Positions 22,454 through 31,775 of a DNA stretch of 64,000 nucleotides are shown here, one piece after another. The position numbers and the translations under genes are program-made. Each line of letters begins with the position of its first letter. The first letter of the stretch is position 1. The notes beneath the pieces were generated by a model, which saw only the letters and a program-made list of their open reading frames with translations, searched no databases and was not told the DNA's origin. The DNA lies in NCBI RefSeq assembly GCF_910592395.1, contig NC_088311.1:15566501-15630500 (forward strand), given 5' to 3'. The DNA is from Lineus longissimus. Taxonomy: Eukaryota; Nemertea; Pilidiophora; Heteronemertea; Lineidae.

Positions 22454-24005
22454 ATTGTTCTTATTTCATATCTGAAATCTTTTCTACGGCTGTGACCAAT
22501 TAGTAGGTAAACACATAGGGGGATTCCCCAAACGCTGAGTCACACAGCAGCTGCGCTTATCTACATAATACATGCTAATGGTGACCTGATTTCCTTCTAT
22601 TGGCTGAAATCGTCACACCTCCCAACCACACCTCCAAACGATCTCAAAATTAATGTTTGTTTTCTTTCGGAAATGATGTGCGATTCTGTTCGATTTCACA
22701 GCAGAAATAGGCAGTATCTAGTCTGTTTAAGGCGTGGCGAAATTTGAACTTGGGGACACACAAATTTCGGGGTAAGGCGAGTGCATTTAGGGAAGTTTTT
22801 CAGTCGGATTGTGAGTGTCTACCATTCATCGCATCGCATGCATGCATGGTGAAGCAGACGACACAACAACATTGAGTCCGTGCACCACGGGCACAAATTT
22901 TTAGCACAAAGTTTGCCCGGGGAACATCACCCCCAGTCAAGTTGTAATATTTGTACTATGCCAGGCATGAATAACTTATTGATTTATTGGTCAACCAGCC
23001 GTGTGTCGACGAGAAGACTAAAGCAGACAACAGGGAACGATTGAACTTGAAGAACACACCTCACATCCTCGGCAACGGACTCCCAGGTGGCCCTCTTGGA
23101 AGCCTTTGACACGCAGCCCGTCCCAATGTCCCCTATCCCACTGATACGTCCAATGCAGTGCCTCTCACGTAGGCGAACAGCCTCCATTAGCATGGCCTTC
23201 TCCTGGGATGACCAATTTGTTGCTCTAACCCGCTTGACTTCATGCACTTCCATGTTTACCTCCATTTTTCTCGGGCGTAATGTTGCTTGGCCTAGCCTAC
23301 ATACACAACAGTAATGATATGGTACCAATTCCGTTCTAACCGTCGGTAGTCGCCGCCCGTATTTCCGTACATCCTTAATCTTCATCTTCGTCCTTATAAT
23401 GTGATGGGCTCCTTTCGGAACGTAATTGATATACTTGGGCCGCTTGGGCCCAGGGGATTTGGACAGCAAAGGAGTAAATACTAATAGCGCTTGATTGTAA
23501 GAGGGGGTGTGGGTGTGGCGCATTTATTGTCTTATCGGCTACATACATGTACATTCGGTGGTAAGTTTCAATAATGAGAGCACCATAGTTACAAAATACT
23601 AGTAATTCCTTGGAAAATTTCATCATTATGGGTCATTATCATCCGCACCGCCGAGCATCAGAAACGAAGATCAATGTGCCTCTCCCGCCATGCCCATTTC
23701 CCACGTGGTCGCGATGTGGCATTCACAATCCGACCTCCTTCATTGCCGACCAGCTGAAGAGTTCCTTGGAAACGTACTCGGGAATATTCGTAATCTCACG
23801 GAAACTCCCGAAGTCTTAGTGGAACTATCGGAGGCTGGCTGAAACGGCCGGCTCAGCACGTTTCACCTGACTTAAGTCATTTTGGGAAAACTTAGCTAAG
23901 TTCGTCTTAAGATGCTTTGAGATTCGTACTTATGTTTTTGACTTGGCTTAGTCAAAATATTATGACTTAAGACAAATACTTAAGATTCTTTGAGAAACCG
24001 GGCCC

Positions 24006-25132
24006 TGGACCTCAACTTCTATTTTTTGACCGGGTATGACTGATAGGCCTTGCTCTGTAATAGGCGTTTGCTAGGGTCATGAATATTCACCATTACGGTG
24101 GGCGTTATGCTTTTCTTTGTCTCGGTGTTATAGTTCCGGGGATAGAGTATATATATAGAATATGGCCTTGGTTACTTGTTTTTGAGAACTTGTAAGGTAT
24201 TTGTCAATGAACACCAGGGGTTGGGGGTTATGGGACTGAACATCCCACAAAAACGAGGCATTTTCTGTTGTCTGCCAACGGAGACAAAATAAATTGAAGT
24301 TTTATCCCCTTCGAACAGCAAAGAGCTCCAGGAATGGGGCCGCGCACCCCTGAAGTGACAAAACATCAGTATATGTATTTTGCGTTGACCCCCCCCCCCC
24401 AACCCCTGGGGGCCTTTTAATTGCAAAAATTGATAATTTATGCAAAATACATATACTACACCTTTAAGCCGAAAAACACTCAAATACCTCGGTCCTAAAT
24501 TTCCAAAAAAACGTCTTAATCAATCATCAAAACTATTTTCTTCATCAAAAACGTTAATCTAAAAATCCGGCACATCCAAATCTCAAATATTCCTGACTTT
24601 TCCACGTCCGAAGGGAGTTAAATCTCGAAAAACGAACATCACGAGAACACACCTAGATCAGATATTTCACCAAAAATCCTACTCCTATCACGCAACCCAA
24701 TCTTCTGATGTTCCAAACCTCCTCAGGCTACGTTTCATATCACCATTAAAATCTCAATACAACAGTCCACCTGTAAATACTTCATCATCAACCAACACAC
24801 TGATTTGAAATCAATATACTACATCCCACAGGACGGTATCAACCCACATTCCATCAGCAACACTTATGTGCAACCATCAGACTACAACCACTCTCAATAA
24901 TCAATTAAACATCCAATCTAAAAGCTGATCTTCGCGAACAAAATGAAAATATATTTTCCTGCGTCGATCTGCGCATGAATAATCTGAAATCTTTTTTCGC
25001 GTCGATTTCAAAGCGTACCGGAACTAGTAATAATCGATCATCTCATTAAGGACATAGTAACGAATCATAACACCAGAGTTTAGGTATGATGCTAGAGGTC
25101 AATAAAAAAAGATAATCTGTGTCTGAAGTGAA
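24006..25132. other. no gene seen; hairpin and BEL-1 upstream region
   Basis: An inverted repeat GTATATGTATTTTGC / GCAAAATACATATAC (about 24371-24385 and 24441-24455) surrounds a poly-C tract. An LTR for BEL-1 would be expected between here and 25.1 kb, but I found no matching copy downstream of 33.7 kb. No coding region is supported. Confidence 0.45.
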
Positions 25133-25411
25133 GATGGAGATGGTTGCGACAAGGCAAAGTAACGGCCTGTTCGAGAAACAACTGTTCGATTCAACGAAAA
25201 TGACAACTGTCCCGATAAGTACTACCAAGAAAAGGAGAGAACTACTTTCTACTACGAACATATGGACTCGAGAGATGACTTTTGTGATTCGAGACGATAT
25301 GGTATTTCTTCCCAGCCAAGGGCCGACAGGGTAAGTCAAAGTCTATCAAAACCAGATCACAACCCCATTCATAACCCCAAATCACGGTGTTTTGGCAAGT
25401 CTTTACCTAAA

Positions 25412-25957
25412 CTATCTCTTCCAAACTTTGATGGTAACCCTTTCAAGTGAACCGATTGGTATGGCATGTTTAATGCTATTGTTGACGACAGCCGAATGAC
25501 CGACACGGAGAAGATAACTCATCTTCAGCATTCCTGCGTCGGTCGCGCCAAAGCATAAATTAGTGGTTTTTGGTACAATGGGGCCTTGTATTATGAAGCG
25601 TTGTCCGGCCTCCAAGAAATATTTGGCAAAAAACAATTCGTTGTCCGAGCGTATCTGGAGAAACTGCAGAAGGCGCCATCCATTGTTGAAGGTAACATGA
25701 CTACCATGCGAAACTTGGCATCATCGGTACGCGCAGTCGTTCTAACATTTGAAAATCTCGGGTACGAAGGTGATTTGTGCGCGGTCAGTAATTGCGAGCT
25801 CGTGGTCAGCAAATTGTCCTGTGGTATGAAATTCAGATGGGCGAGGCGCTTGGTTAAAAGTGGAATAGATCAGCCCGACTTATGAGACATAGATAAGTGG
25901 CTTCAAGACCAAGTCAAGGCCTACGAATTAGTTTCATACAAGCCTAGTCATAAGTCA
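25412..25957 (+). pseudogene. BEL-1 gag remnant (DUF1759-like)
   Basis: Structural protein remnant. The frame reads LPKLSLPNFDGNPFK, then a stop, then DWYGMFNAIVDDSRMTD and KITHLQHSCVGRAKA, a stop, then LYYEALSGLQEIFGKKQFVV, VRAYLEKLQKAPSI, a stop near 25885 and DKWLQDQVKAYELVSY. The pattern (L-P-x-x-F-x-G, W, L-x-G-x-A, then a long helical segment) matches the gag domain shared by BEL/Pao elements. BEL-2 (43891-45159) has the same domain intact. At least three in-frame stops make it non-functional. Sequence from 25133 onward is probably the N-terminal region but is not diagnostic. Confidence 0.65.
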
Positions 25958-26653
25958 ATGTCTGAATCTTCAAATATCTCTGTTTCAGAATCGTCCAACA
26001 AGCCAATTTCAGCTCAAACCAATGACACCAGCTACAGATCTACACCACCAAAATGTCCGTTAGGTGACGGCAGGCACATGGTCTCGGAATGTCCAAAGTT
26101 CCCAGCTTTGCCAATTGACAAGCGAGTTGAAATGGTTAAGCTGCATAAACTTTGTTTTGTGTGTCTAACACGAGGTTGTTGGATTCGGAAATGTAGGGCA
26201 AATAGATGTGATGAGTGCAGGTTGAATCATCATAAATTGTCGTATCGGGAAGGCTCTCAATCCTCTGGAACAGAACATGCATCACAACATGCACCTACGC
26301 CTCAACTTGCATCCGAAATTTCTAGCGTCACTATCGCCAGTAGAAAACCCATTACTTTACAAGTAGTTCCCGTCAAGCTGTACGAGCCAGCAGGTGAAAT
26401 TAAGGTTTGCGCTATACTTGATTATTGCAACACATGTACTCTTTTGTCAAAGAGGTCCGCCGATCAGTTGCTTTTGTCAGGGGAACCGAGTGATTTAAAG
26501 CTCAGTGGTATAAATGGTCCTGATGTGAAGCCTTCCAAAAAAGTAGATCTAAAGCTAAGTGGTGTTCATGATACTAATGTGATTCATGAAATTTCAGGTG
26601 TCTGGGTTGTTGACGATTTGAATCTCCCGCCACCAAGATCGATATGTCCATAG
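25958..26653 (+). pseudogene. BEL-1 zinc-knuckle and protease region
   Basis: An open frame of 231 codons. Cysteine-rich knuckles appear as CPLGDGRHMVSECP, CFVCLTRGCWIRKC and CDECRLNHH, a layout typical of the BEL gag-pol junction. The second has C where the usual histidine of G-H stands. The protease core is at about 26400-26560: its D-S-G active site is altered to AILDYCNTCTLLS, keeping the aspartate but changing the next two residues. The frame ends shortly before the reverse transcriptase entry, which continues in another frame. Confidence 0.7.
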
Positions 26654-29490
26654 AAAGCAGGCGGTGGCCTCATCTGATGAATCTGGAACTTCACTCTGTC
26701 CAAGGAAGGAAATCGATCTTTTAATAGGCGCCAAGGCAATTGATCTCATTAAACCAATTGAGATGAGAACTGGTCCTCCTGGATCACCTTTGGCGATCGA
26801 TATCTTGCTTGGATGGAGTGTAGTAGGTCCCGTTTCAGGAATCAAAGCATTTTCTGAAAATTGCATGCATGTTCATGTCATAAGTGAAGATGATCTATTG
26901 TCTGAACTCGTTCAAGAACGGTGGAAAACTGAATCATTTGGTTGTAGTCATGATAAGTCCGTAGTTCATTCAGCTGAAGATAAGAGAGAAGTGCTCTCCA
27001 AGATTTCTAGAGCTAAGAAATTTGGTGATCGCTAGGAGACTGGTTTGCTTTGGAAAGTGATGATATTTTCCTTCCTAACAACATGTATCGGGCTGAAAAG
27101 CGCTTGAATAGTCTAGAAAAAAGGCTTGATCGTGATCCCGTTCTCAAGGAGAGGTATGAGCAAGTGTTGTTGAGTGATGTCGAAAAGGGTTACGCCCGAC
27201 TACTGAAGTCTGAAGAAATATATATTCCCGATACCAATCGGTGGTTTCTACCGCACCACCCAGTTTTAAACCCAAACAAACCTGGAAAAGCTCGTCGCGT
27301 ATTTGATGCGGCAGCAAAGTATGAGGGCGTATCACTAAACGATTGCTTGCTCACTCAATGACAGTTGTCCTCATGAGGTTCCGAGAGGAATCTGTTGCGC
27401 TTGTAGCGGATATTGAGGTGATGTATTCACAGGTAATGGTCCCTGAATCAGACCAACCAGTATTGATATTTCTGTTAAGACCAACTGGAAACAAACCCCC
27501 GGACATACTGTATATACTGCAATAAGCGACCAATTCATAGATTATACATAGGAGTGGGTTGATGTCATATTTCACTTTGTGGTCGTGCGGCAGACCAGAC
27601 TTTGACTCTTAATCATGTAATTCGCCTACGCTGGAAACTGATCATCGTGGCTCACAGCGATGAAGTATAACCCACTGAACCAAAATGCTTTATTAACCCT
27701 CTGTGACCAAATACAGAAAAAACAATGTTATCGTAATCAGTCCTCAACTTGAAAATCTACGAACTGTTAGGTTGGCCCAGTAATCGGCTTGCTCGCCAAG
27801 CAGTGTTGACAGCTTCTGGTGTGATACTGCCCCAAGCTTCACTTACAATCTGCATTACATTTTCTTTAGAAATTTGTGGTGATCTTCCGTGTTGATCGTT
27901 ATTATCAATTTTCCAACTTTTCCATAGCCAACGCATGTTAAATTTAAACGATCTAATAATGGTTAAGTCCAGTGGTTGGACAAGGGATGTGCATCGGCCA
28001 GGGATAATTTCTATGAACCCCGGTGCATCTTCCACCGTTTCAAGGACCCTGGCATTACGATGAGCTGGGAACATGTCCCAAATCAACAAAAATGAAAACT
28101 GATGAGCCACGAATGGTAAGAGGTGCTCTCCTCCCATGACTGAACAGGTTCCCATGTTGCCCATCCACTCTGACTGCCGGTCACCCGGATGTTTTCAGGA
28201 GCTATATCACAGAGATTAGCTACCACATGGCCATTTGGTTGTAACCCCCTGAAGATTATACTTGCAGGCATTTTTCGCCCATCGGACATTATACTGAGTG
28301 TTACTGTGCAACCCAGTTTTGGATTGCCACGGGATGTCTTAACATCAATTTGTTTTTGCCCCTTGGTGGCGTAAGTGTAAGTTGGGGCCATGTCCCATAA
28401 AGCGAATGTTTCGACCATGTTCAAAATCAATTCAATTCCGTTCGTGTCGATGGTATTCTGAATATCAAGTCGGAGACGTTCAACTATCTGTGGCGCATTT
28501 TCTGGAATGGTGGTTGAATCCTTGCAGGCCTTGTGATAGCTTATTCCATTTCTGAATTAAAATGGTTTCTGAGCATGCACTATAAACTCAATGTGATTTG
28601 ATAGTCTGATGGAAAGATGAGTCTAGATTACCTCATCAAAAACCCTGTCAGCCATCCACGTGATGCCACGTGATGCAACGAATGCCAACCGGTGTGGTCT
28701 CTTCTGCCTCATGTTATCTTGCTCGTCTCCCGTTTGGTGATTCCCACATGTCGGAAATTCTCTGCCCTTGAAGCACCAAGTCCTGTCCAGACAATGGAAT
28801 GCCTTGTGTCCTCCTTTCTCTGTACAAAGGTCAGTCAGGCGGTCTACCTCTGGCCAAAAAGCTGAAAAAGAAATGAATGATTCATTTAGTATTCCTCACC
28901 TCCGACCCTTGATCGACTTAGCATAGTCAAAAACTCCGTCTGGTTGTAACCATTTGGAGTGTACATTGGGTGAGGTCTGAACTCCGTGTATGTTATGTGT
29001 TACGTGTTAGTGTTACAGATCTGTCACAGATCTGTAACACTAACCACCAATTCTGACCTCGAGATAAACACCGGTGTGACACTGCTGTTAGTGTTACAGA
29101 TCTGTTAAAAATCATACATTCTAACAGCTCCTGTAACATGCAGTGTTACACCTAACAGATCTGTAACAGGACATGTTAACTTAATCATAGCAAACTGAAA
29201 TATGTTAAGCTTGTTTTTTGAATAACTTGTTTGTTTCCAGACGAATCAGCTAGGGGTTTTCACTAAATTTGTTCGAAATAACTATTCTTACTGTCAAACA
29301 TCTTGTCAGTAATGTATTCTGATTGTGGTAGATTTTAGAAACTTTAACCACTAGGTGGTTAAGGATCTGTTAAACGTTCTGGAGGTCAGAATACTGCCTG
29401 TTAGTGTTAGTGTTAGCAGCCATCTTTGATTGGTTTGTTGAATCCTGAAAGATGATTTTCGAGACAGATTTGCAAGTTGTTGCTGTTCAG

Positions 29491-29833
29491 AGATCTGAAA
29501 ACTAGTAGCACAGAACCTACAGAGAGGCACATACGACTCACAGAAGAGCAGCTTAATGGGTTAGTGGACGAATTCCATGCCTGGAGAAATCAAGGCAGAG
29601 CCCTTCTTACCACCTCAAAGGAAATGATGGAAACTTTTCTCATGTATATCGCATCTGGTGGATATTACAGACAGGTTGGGTATGCTGTGGGCAAGGCAAA
29701 GCCAACAGTTATCGCAAATCTTCATCTTTTAGCCAGATTTTTCATGGACATAGCGCCTCAGCATGTGTTTTTTCCCCAGCCTGCTGAATTTGATGAACTC
29801 TGTCGTGAACTCTGTCGTCAATTTGCCCACTAA
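29491..29833 (+). pseudogene. HARB-D transposase N-terminal fragment
   Basis: The exon follows a CTGTTCAG acceptor. It reads EEQLNGLVDEFHAWRNQG, then EMMETFLMYIASGGYYRQVG and GKAKPTVIANLHLLARFF, the N-terminal helical region of PIF/Harbinger transposases, followed by DIAPQHVFFPQPAEFDEL. It stops at 29833 without any part of the DDE core (no D-G-T-H/I or H-D-S motifs). The deletion joint with the Myb fragment lies within the next few bases. Confidence 0.7.
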
Positions 29834-29971
29834 CAGCCTGGCCAACACTCTCGTAGAAATCCTTTACTTTTCCATTCTTCCTGGCTGCTTTGAAATCTCC
29901 ATGCGTTCTTAAAAGTTCATTATTAGTTCTGTGATGTTATTCACAGTCCACCTGAATCGTTTAGATGCCAT
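29825..29971 (-). pseudogene. HARB-D Myb/SANT-like N-terminal fragment
   Basis: The minus strand starts ATG at 29971: MASKRFRWTVNNITELI. After a one-base shift near 29920 it continues NNELLRTHGDFKAARKNGK and VKDFYESVGQA. The W and the L-L-x-x-x-x-D-F spacing resemble the Myb/SANT-like DNA-binding protein paired with Harbinger transposases. It is cut off at the deletion joint, tail to tail with the transposase fragment. Confidence 0.6.
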
Positions 29972-30840
29972 TTCGTGTGTGTATGATCTGAAACTTATCT
30001 GGAAATGAATGCATGTACAAACGCATGTAGGCTTTATAGCAGTGTATGACAAGGGTGATTCCCGGAATCCCTATGGTGTAATGATTCCTGGAAATGTTTA
30101 CAGGCTGCTAACACCATGTTAACAGGCTGTTAACATAATGTTAACAGGCTGTTAGCCAGAACTGCATGTTTGGTGGTTCAGGTTAACAGGGATGTTAACA
30201 GATCTGTAACACTAACACGTAACACATAACATACACGGAGTTCTAACCTCACCCATTGTACTTACCAACACCATTCTCTCGCCTGCTTCGCTTGTTTTTC
30301 TTACGATAGGTGGATTCATCCTGTTGTTGGCGCAGCACATCCTCCTGTTGTAGCCAATCCTGGAATGTACGAGGATTAATTCCATGGTGAGCAGCAAATG
30401 CACTGACAGATACCCCTCTCTGAATGTGGACCACGTTATAGTCATCAAGATACCTGATTTTCTCATTTGCTGAATAAGACCGATGTCTTCTTCTAACTAC
30501 GTCAGCATTGCCATTGTTTTCCATTGGCAAACACCGACTAAACATTAACCAAAAAATCAGTAGAAATCGAAATTTCGCCACGGTTAAGAGCTTTCCTGGA
30601 CCCATGGTGTACAAGGAACCGACAGTCAACTTCCCTATGCCTACGAACGGAGTGACCAAATTTGAATAGGCCTACACAACATGATCGCTATCCTGTGGAC
30701 ATCGTTATGTGATCACACCCCCTTTTCAAACAATCTCTTATGCCTACGTAATAACTAGACGGGGGCCTTTGCCATGTATAATCAATGAATTGATCGCTTG
30801 TGGGAAAATCCGATGCGCGGCTTATTGCAGTATAGACAGT

Positions 30841-31687
30841 GGGTGATTTCAAAGTCAGTTTTTAGATTTAGTTTTAAAACTAAATGGAACACTAAAACCC
30901 TTGATTAAACCAGTATTGAAATGAAGTGGGTTTTAGTTTCATCCTATCTCAAAGTCGGTGTTTGTTAGTTTTAACATTATGTCCGGTTTTAGCTTAAAAC
31001 TAAGGGATGGTTTTAGTGTCGAAAAACTAACACCGGGACTAAAACTAAAACTCTCCACATACCCAGAAATGAAATCAGTTCTGGTGTTAGTTTTGACACT
31101 CAGTTTTAGCATTATCCTATTTCAAATTAGGTTTTAGTTTCACACTGAAACCAATTGGAACACCAAGGTCTGATCTTAATCCCAGCTCGGTGTTATATTT
31201 GGAAGATTTGTAGTGCATTTTGTATTACCAGTAAAACTAACACCTTAGGCATTAACACCGGGTGGATTTCAAAGTTGGTGTTGGTGTCAAGAAGGGAAAA
31301 AAATCACGTTGTTCGTACCATTTCAAGAAGTAGTTGCTGCTATTTTAAACGCTGATGGGAATGATGATGGACGTGAAAGAAGACGACCAAATTTATATAG
31401 ATCAGAAGTGGTTACAATAGGGAAACAACAGAACAACGACAACAACATGCATGCTTGGTTTTTCCAAGGTTTTATCTCTGTCCATCTTGGTGTTAGTTTT
31501 ACCTGCAGAATAAAACCTCTACTTAGTTTCAGCCCAGGTTTGAGGAGTTTAGATAAAACCGGGTGTTGGTGTTAAACTAAAACCTCGAATTGGTCTTATC
31601 CAGACATAGGTTTTTAGGGGTAGAAATTAAGAATAAAACTGACACTAACACCCAACACTAAAACCAAAACCAACTTTGAAATCACCC
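30841..31687. mobile_element. 847-bp MITE at the pogo terminus
   Basis: The terminal inverted repeats begin GGGTGATTTCAAAGT at both ends. The 3-bp target duplication AGT is at 30838-30840 and 31688-31690. The interior is rich in GTTTTAG/CTAAAAC repeats in both orientations and encodes nothing convincing. The 3-bp duplication and GGGT start suggest a Harbinger-related MITE, possibly kin to HARB-D, which also starts GGGTGA. It landed on the last bases of the pogo right end. Confidence 0.8.
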
Positions 31688-31775
31688 AGTATATCAGTAC
31701 CGACGTCACATTTGGCGCTACATCTTCCCCTGCGTCCGCAATATATGCATTGCAATCTACTACAATCATTGCAAA

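Larger units (their letters stand above)
19853..23265 (-). pseudogene. HARB-A Myb/SANT-like partner gene, split
   Basis: Second Harbinger gene. In studied members of the family the protein carries the transposase to the nucleus and helps it bind DNA. The first exon starts at ATG 23265 (minus) and ends at 23060 at a GTGTGT donor. It encodes RATNWSSQEKAMLMEAVRLR and ASKRATWESVAEDVR, with the spaced tryptophans of the Myb/SANT helices. The C-terminal exon is about 19998 to 19853: YEVMQEEKLAAQQQQKLID and YIKLKMAKLHKD, then stop, a basic coiled-coil-like tail. The middle of the gene is interrupted by a 1.9-kb repeat with a solo LTR and a 178-bp MITE. A fragment near 20050 (IEDFDFVLRDVRDP) may be part of the missing middle exon. 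Intron boundaries in the middle are not resolved. Confidence 0.6.
15589..24005. mobile_element. HARB-A: large PIF/Harbinger DNA transposon
   Basis: The ends are inverted copies beginning GGGCCCGGTTTCTCAAAGAA and continuing TCTTAAGT (left at 15589, right end at 24005). Both ends have subterminal GACTTAAGT-type motifs (left at about 15629, 15698 and 15736; right at 23869 and 23963), a pattern expected for transposase or Myb-protein binding sites. Inside are a transposase gene on the plus strand (15762-19126) and a Myb/SANT gene on the minus strand (23265-19853), the standard convergent Harbinger layout. It is swollen to 8.4 kb by later insertions: two MITEs, a GCTCACCT repeat and a solo LTR. 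The flanking trinucleotides (cca and tgg) do not form a direct target duplication, so the exact outer base is uncertain. Confidence 0.75.
28968..30254. mobile_element. HARB-D: Harbinger deletion derivative in a pogo intron
   Basis: Nearly perfect terminal inverted repeats of over 50 bp start GGGTGAGGT(C/T)(T/A)GAACTCCG and continue TATGTTATGTGTTACGTG. The 3-bp target duplication ATT is present at 28965-28967 and 30255-30257. The 1287-bp element keeps only the N-terminal part of a transposase and, in opposing orientation, the start of a Myb/SANT gene, so the middle has been deleted. Many CTGTTA/TAACAG motifs lie near both ends. The insertion point is 8 bases inside the pogo intron 1 donor, leaving that GTAAGT intact. 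Confidence 0.85.
27757..30524 (-). pseudogene. pogo-like transposase (HTH plus DDE), three exons
   Basis: Exon 1 (30524-30266) starts at ATG in MENNGNADVV and holds a psq/CENP-B-type helix-turn-helix: SYSANEKIRYLDDYN, GVSVSAFAAHHGINPRTFQD, WLQQEDVLR. It ends at a GTAAGT donor. Exon 2 (28861-28632) follows TTTTTCAG and holds CFKGREFPTCGNHQ and RQKRPHRLAFVASRGITWMA; it ends at a GTAATC donor. Exon 3 (28551-27757) holds the DDE domain: LILNMVETFALWDMAPTY, then FLLIWDMFPAHRNAR with the second D, and CTSLVQPLDLTIIRSFK with the third. The first aspartate of N-M-D-E-T is replaced by V (GTC at about 28408). A frameshift lies near 28105-28125. Intron 1 holds the HARB-D insertion. Confidence 0.8.
27508..31689 (-). 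mobile_element. pogo-like DNA transposon nested in BEL-1
   Basis: The terminal inverted repeats are CTGTATATACTGCAATAAGC at 27508 and, reversed, CTGTCTATACTGCAATAAGC at the far end; 19 of 20 agree. The target duplication is TA: 27506-27507 and 31690-31691, the latter seen once the MITE at 30841-31687 and its AGT duplication are removed. Removing the element rejoins the BEL-1 reading frame through a conserved reverse transcriptase motif, confirming the borders. It carries a three-exon transposase on the minus strand and has itself received HARB-D and a MITE. Confidence 0.85.
26664..31775 (+). pseudogene. BEL-1 reverse transcriptase, interrupted and deleted
   Basis: Remnant of the RNA-dependent DNA polymerase. 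Segment 26664-27035 has LLIGAKAID..LGWSVVGPVSG. Segment 27050-27361 has the fingers, ending RRVFDAAAKYEGVSLNDCLL. Segment 27343-27507 has VALVADIEVMYSQVMVPESD, carrying the first catalytic aspartate. The pogo element then intervenes (27508-31689). From 31690 the reading continues with the motif around FGATSSPASAIYAL. It then jumps at about 31776 straight into RNase H, so the palm with the YVDD site and the thumb are missing (some 250-300 residues by comparison with BEL-2 and the family). Several single-base shifts add to this. Confidence 0.7.

Noticed and set aside
15486-24098. AATATTCACCAT on both sides of HARB-A as a long target duplication
   Set aside because: Harbinger makes 3-bp duplications and these copies are about 90-100 bases from the ends; probably chance or part of the older flanking element.
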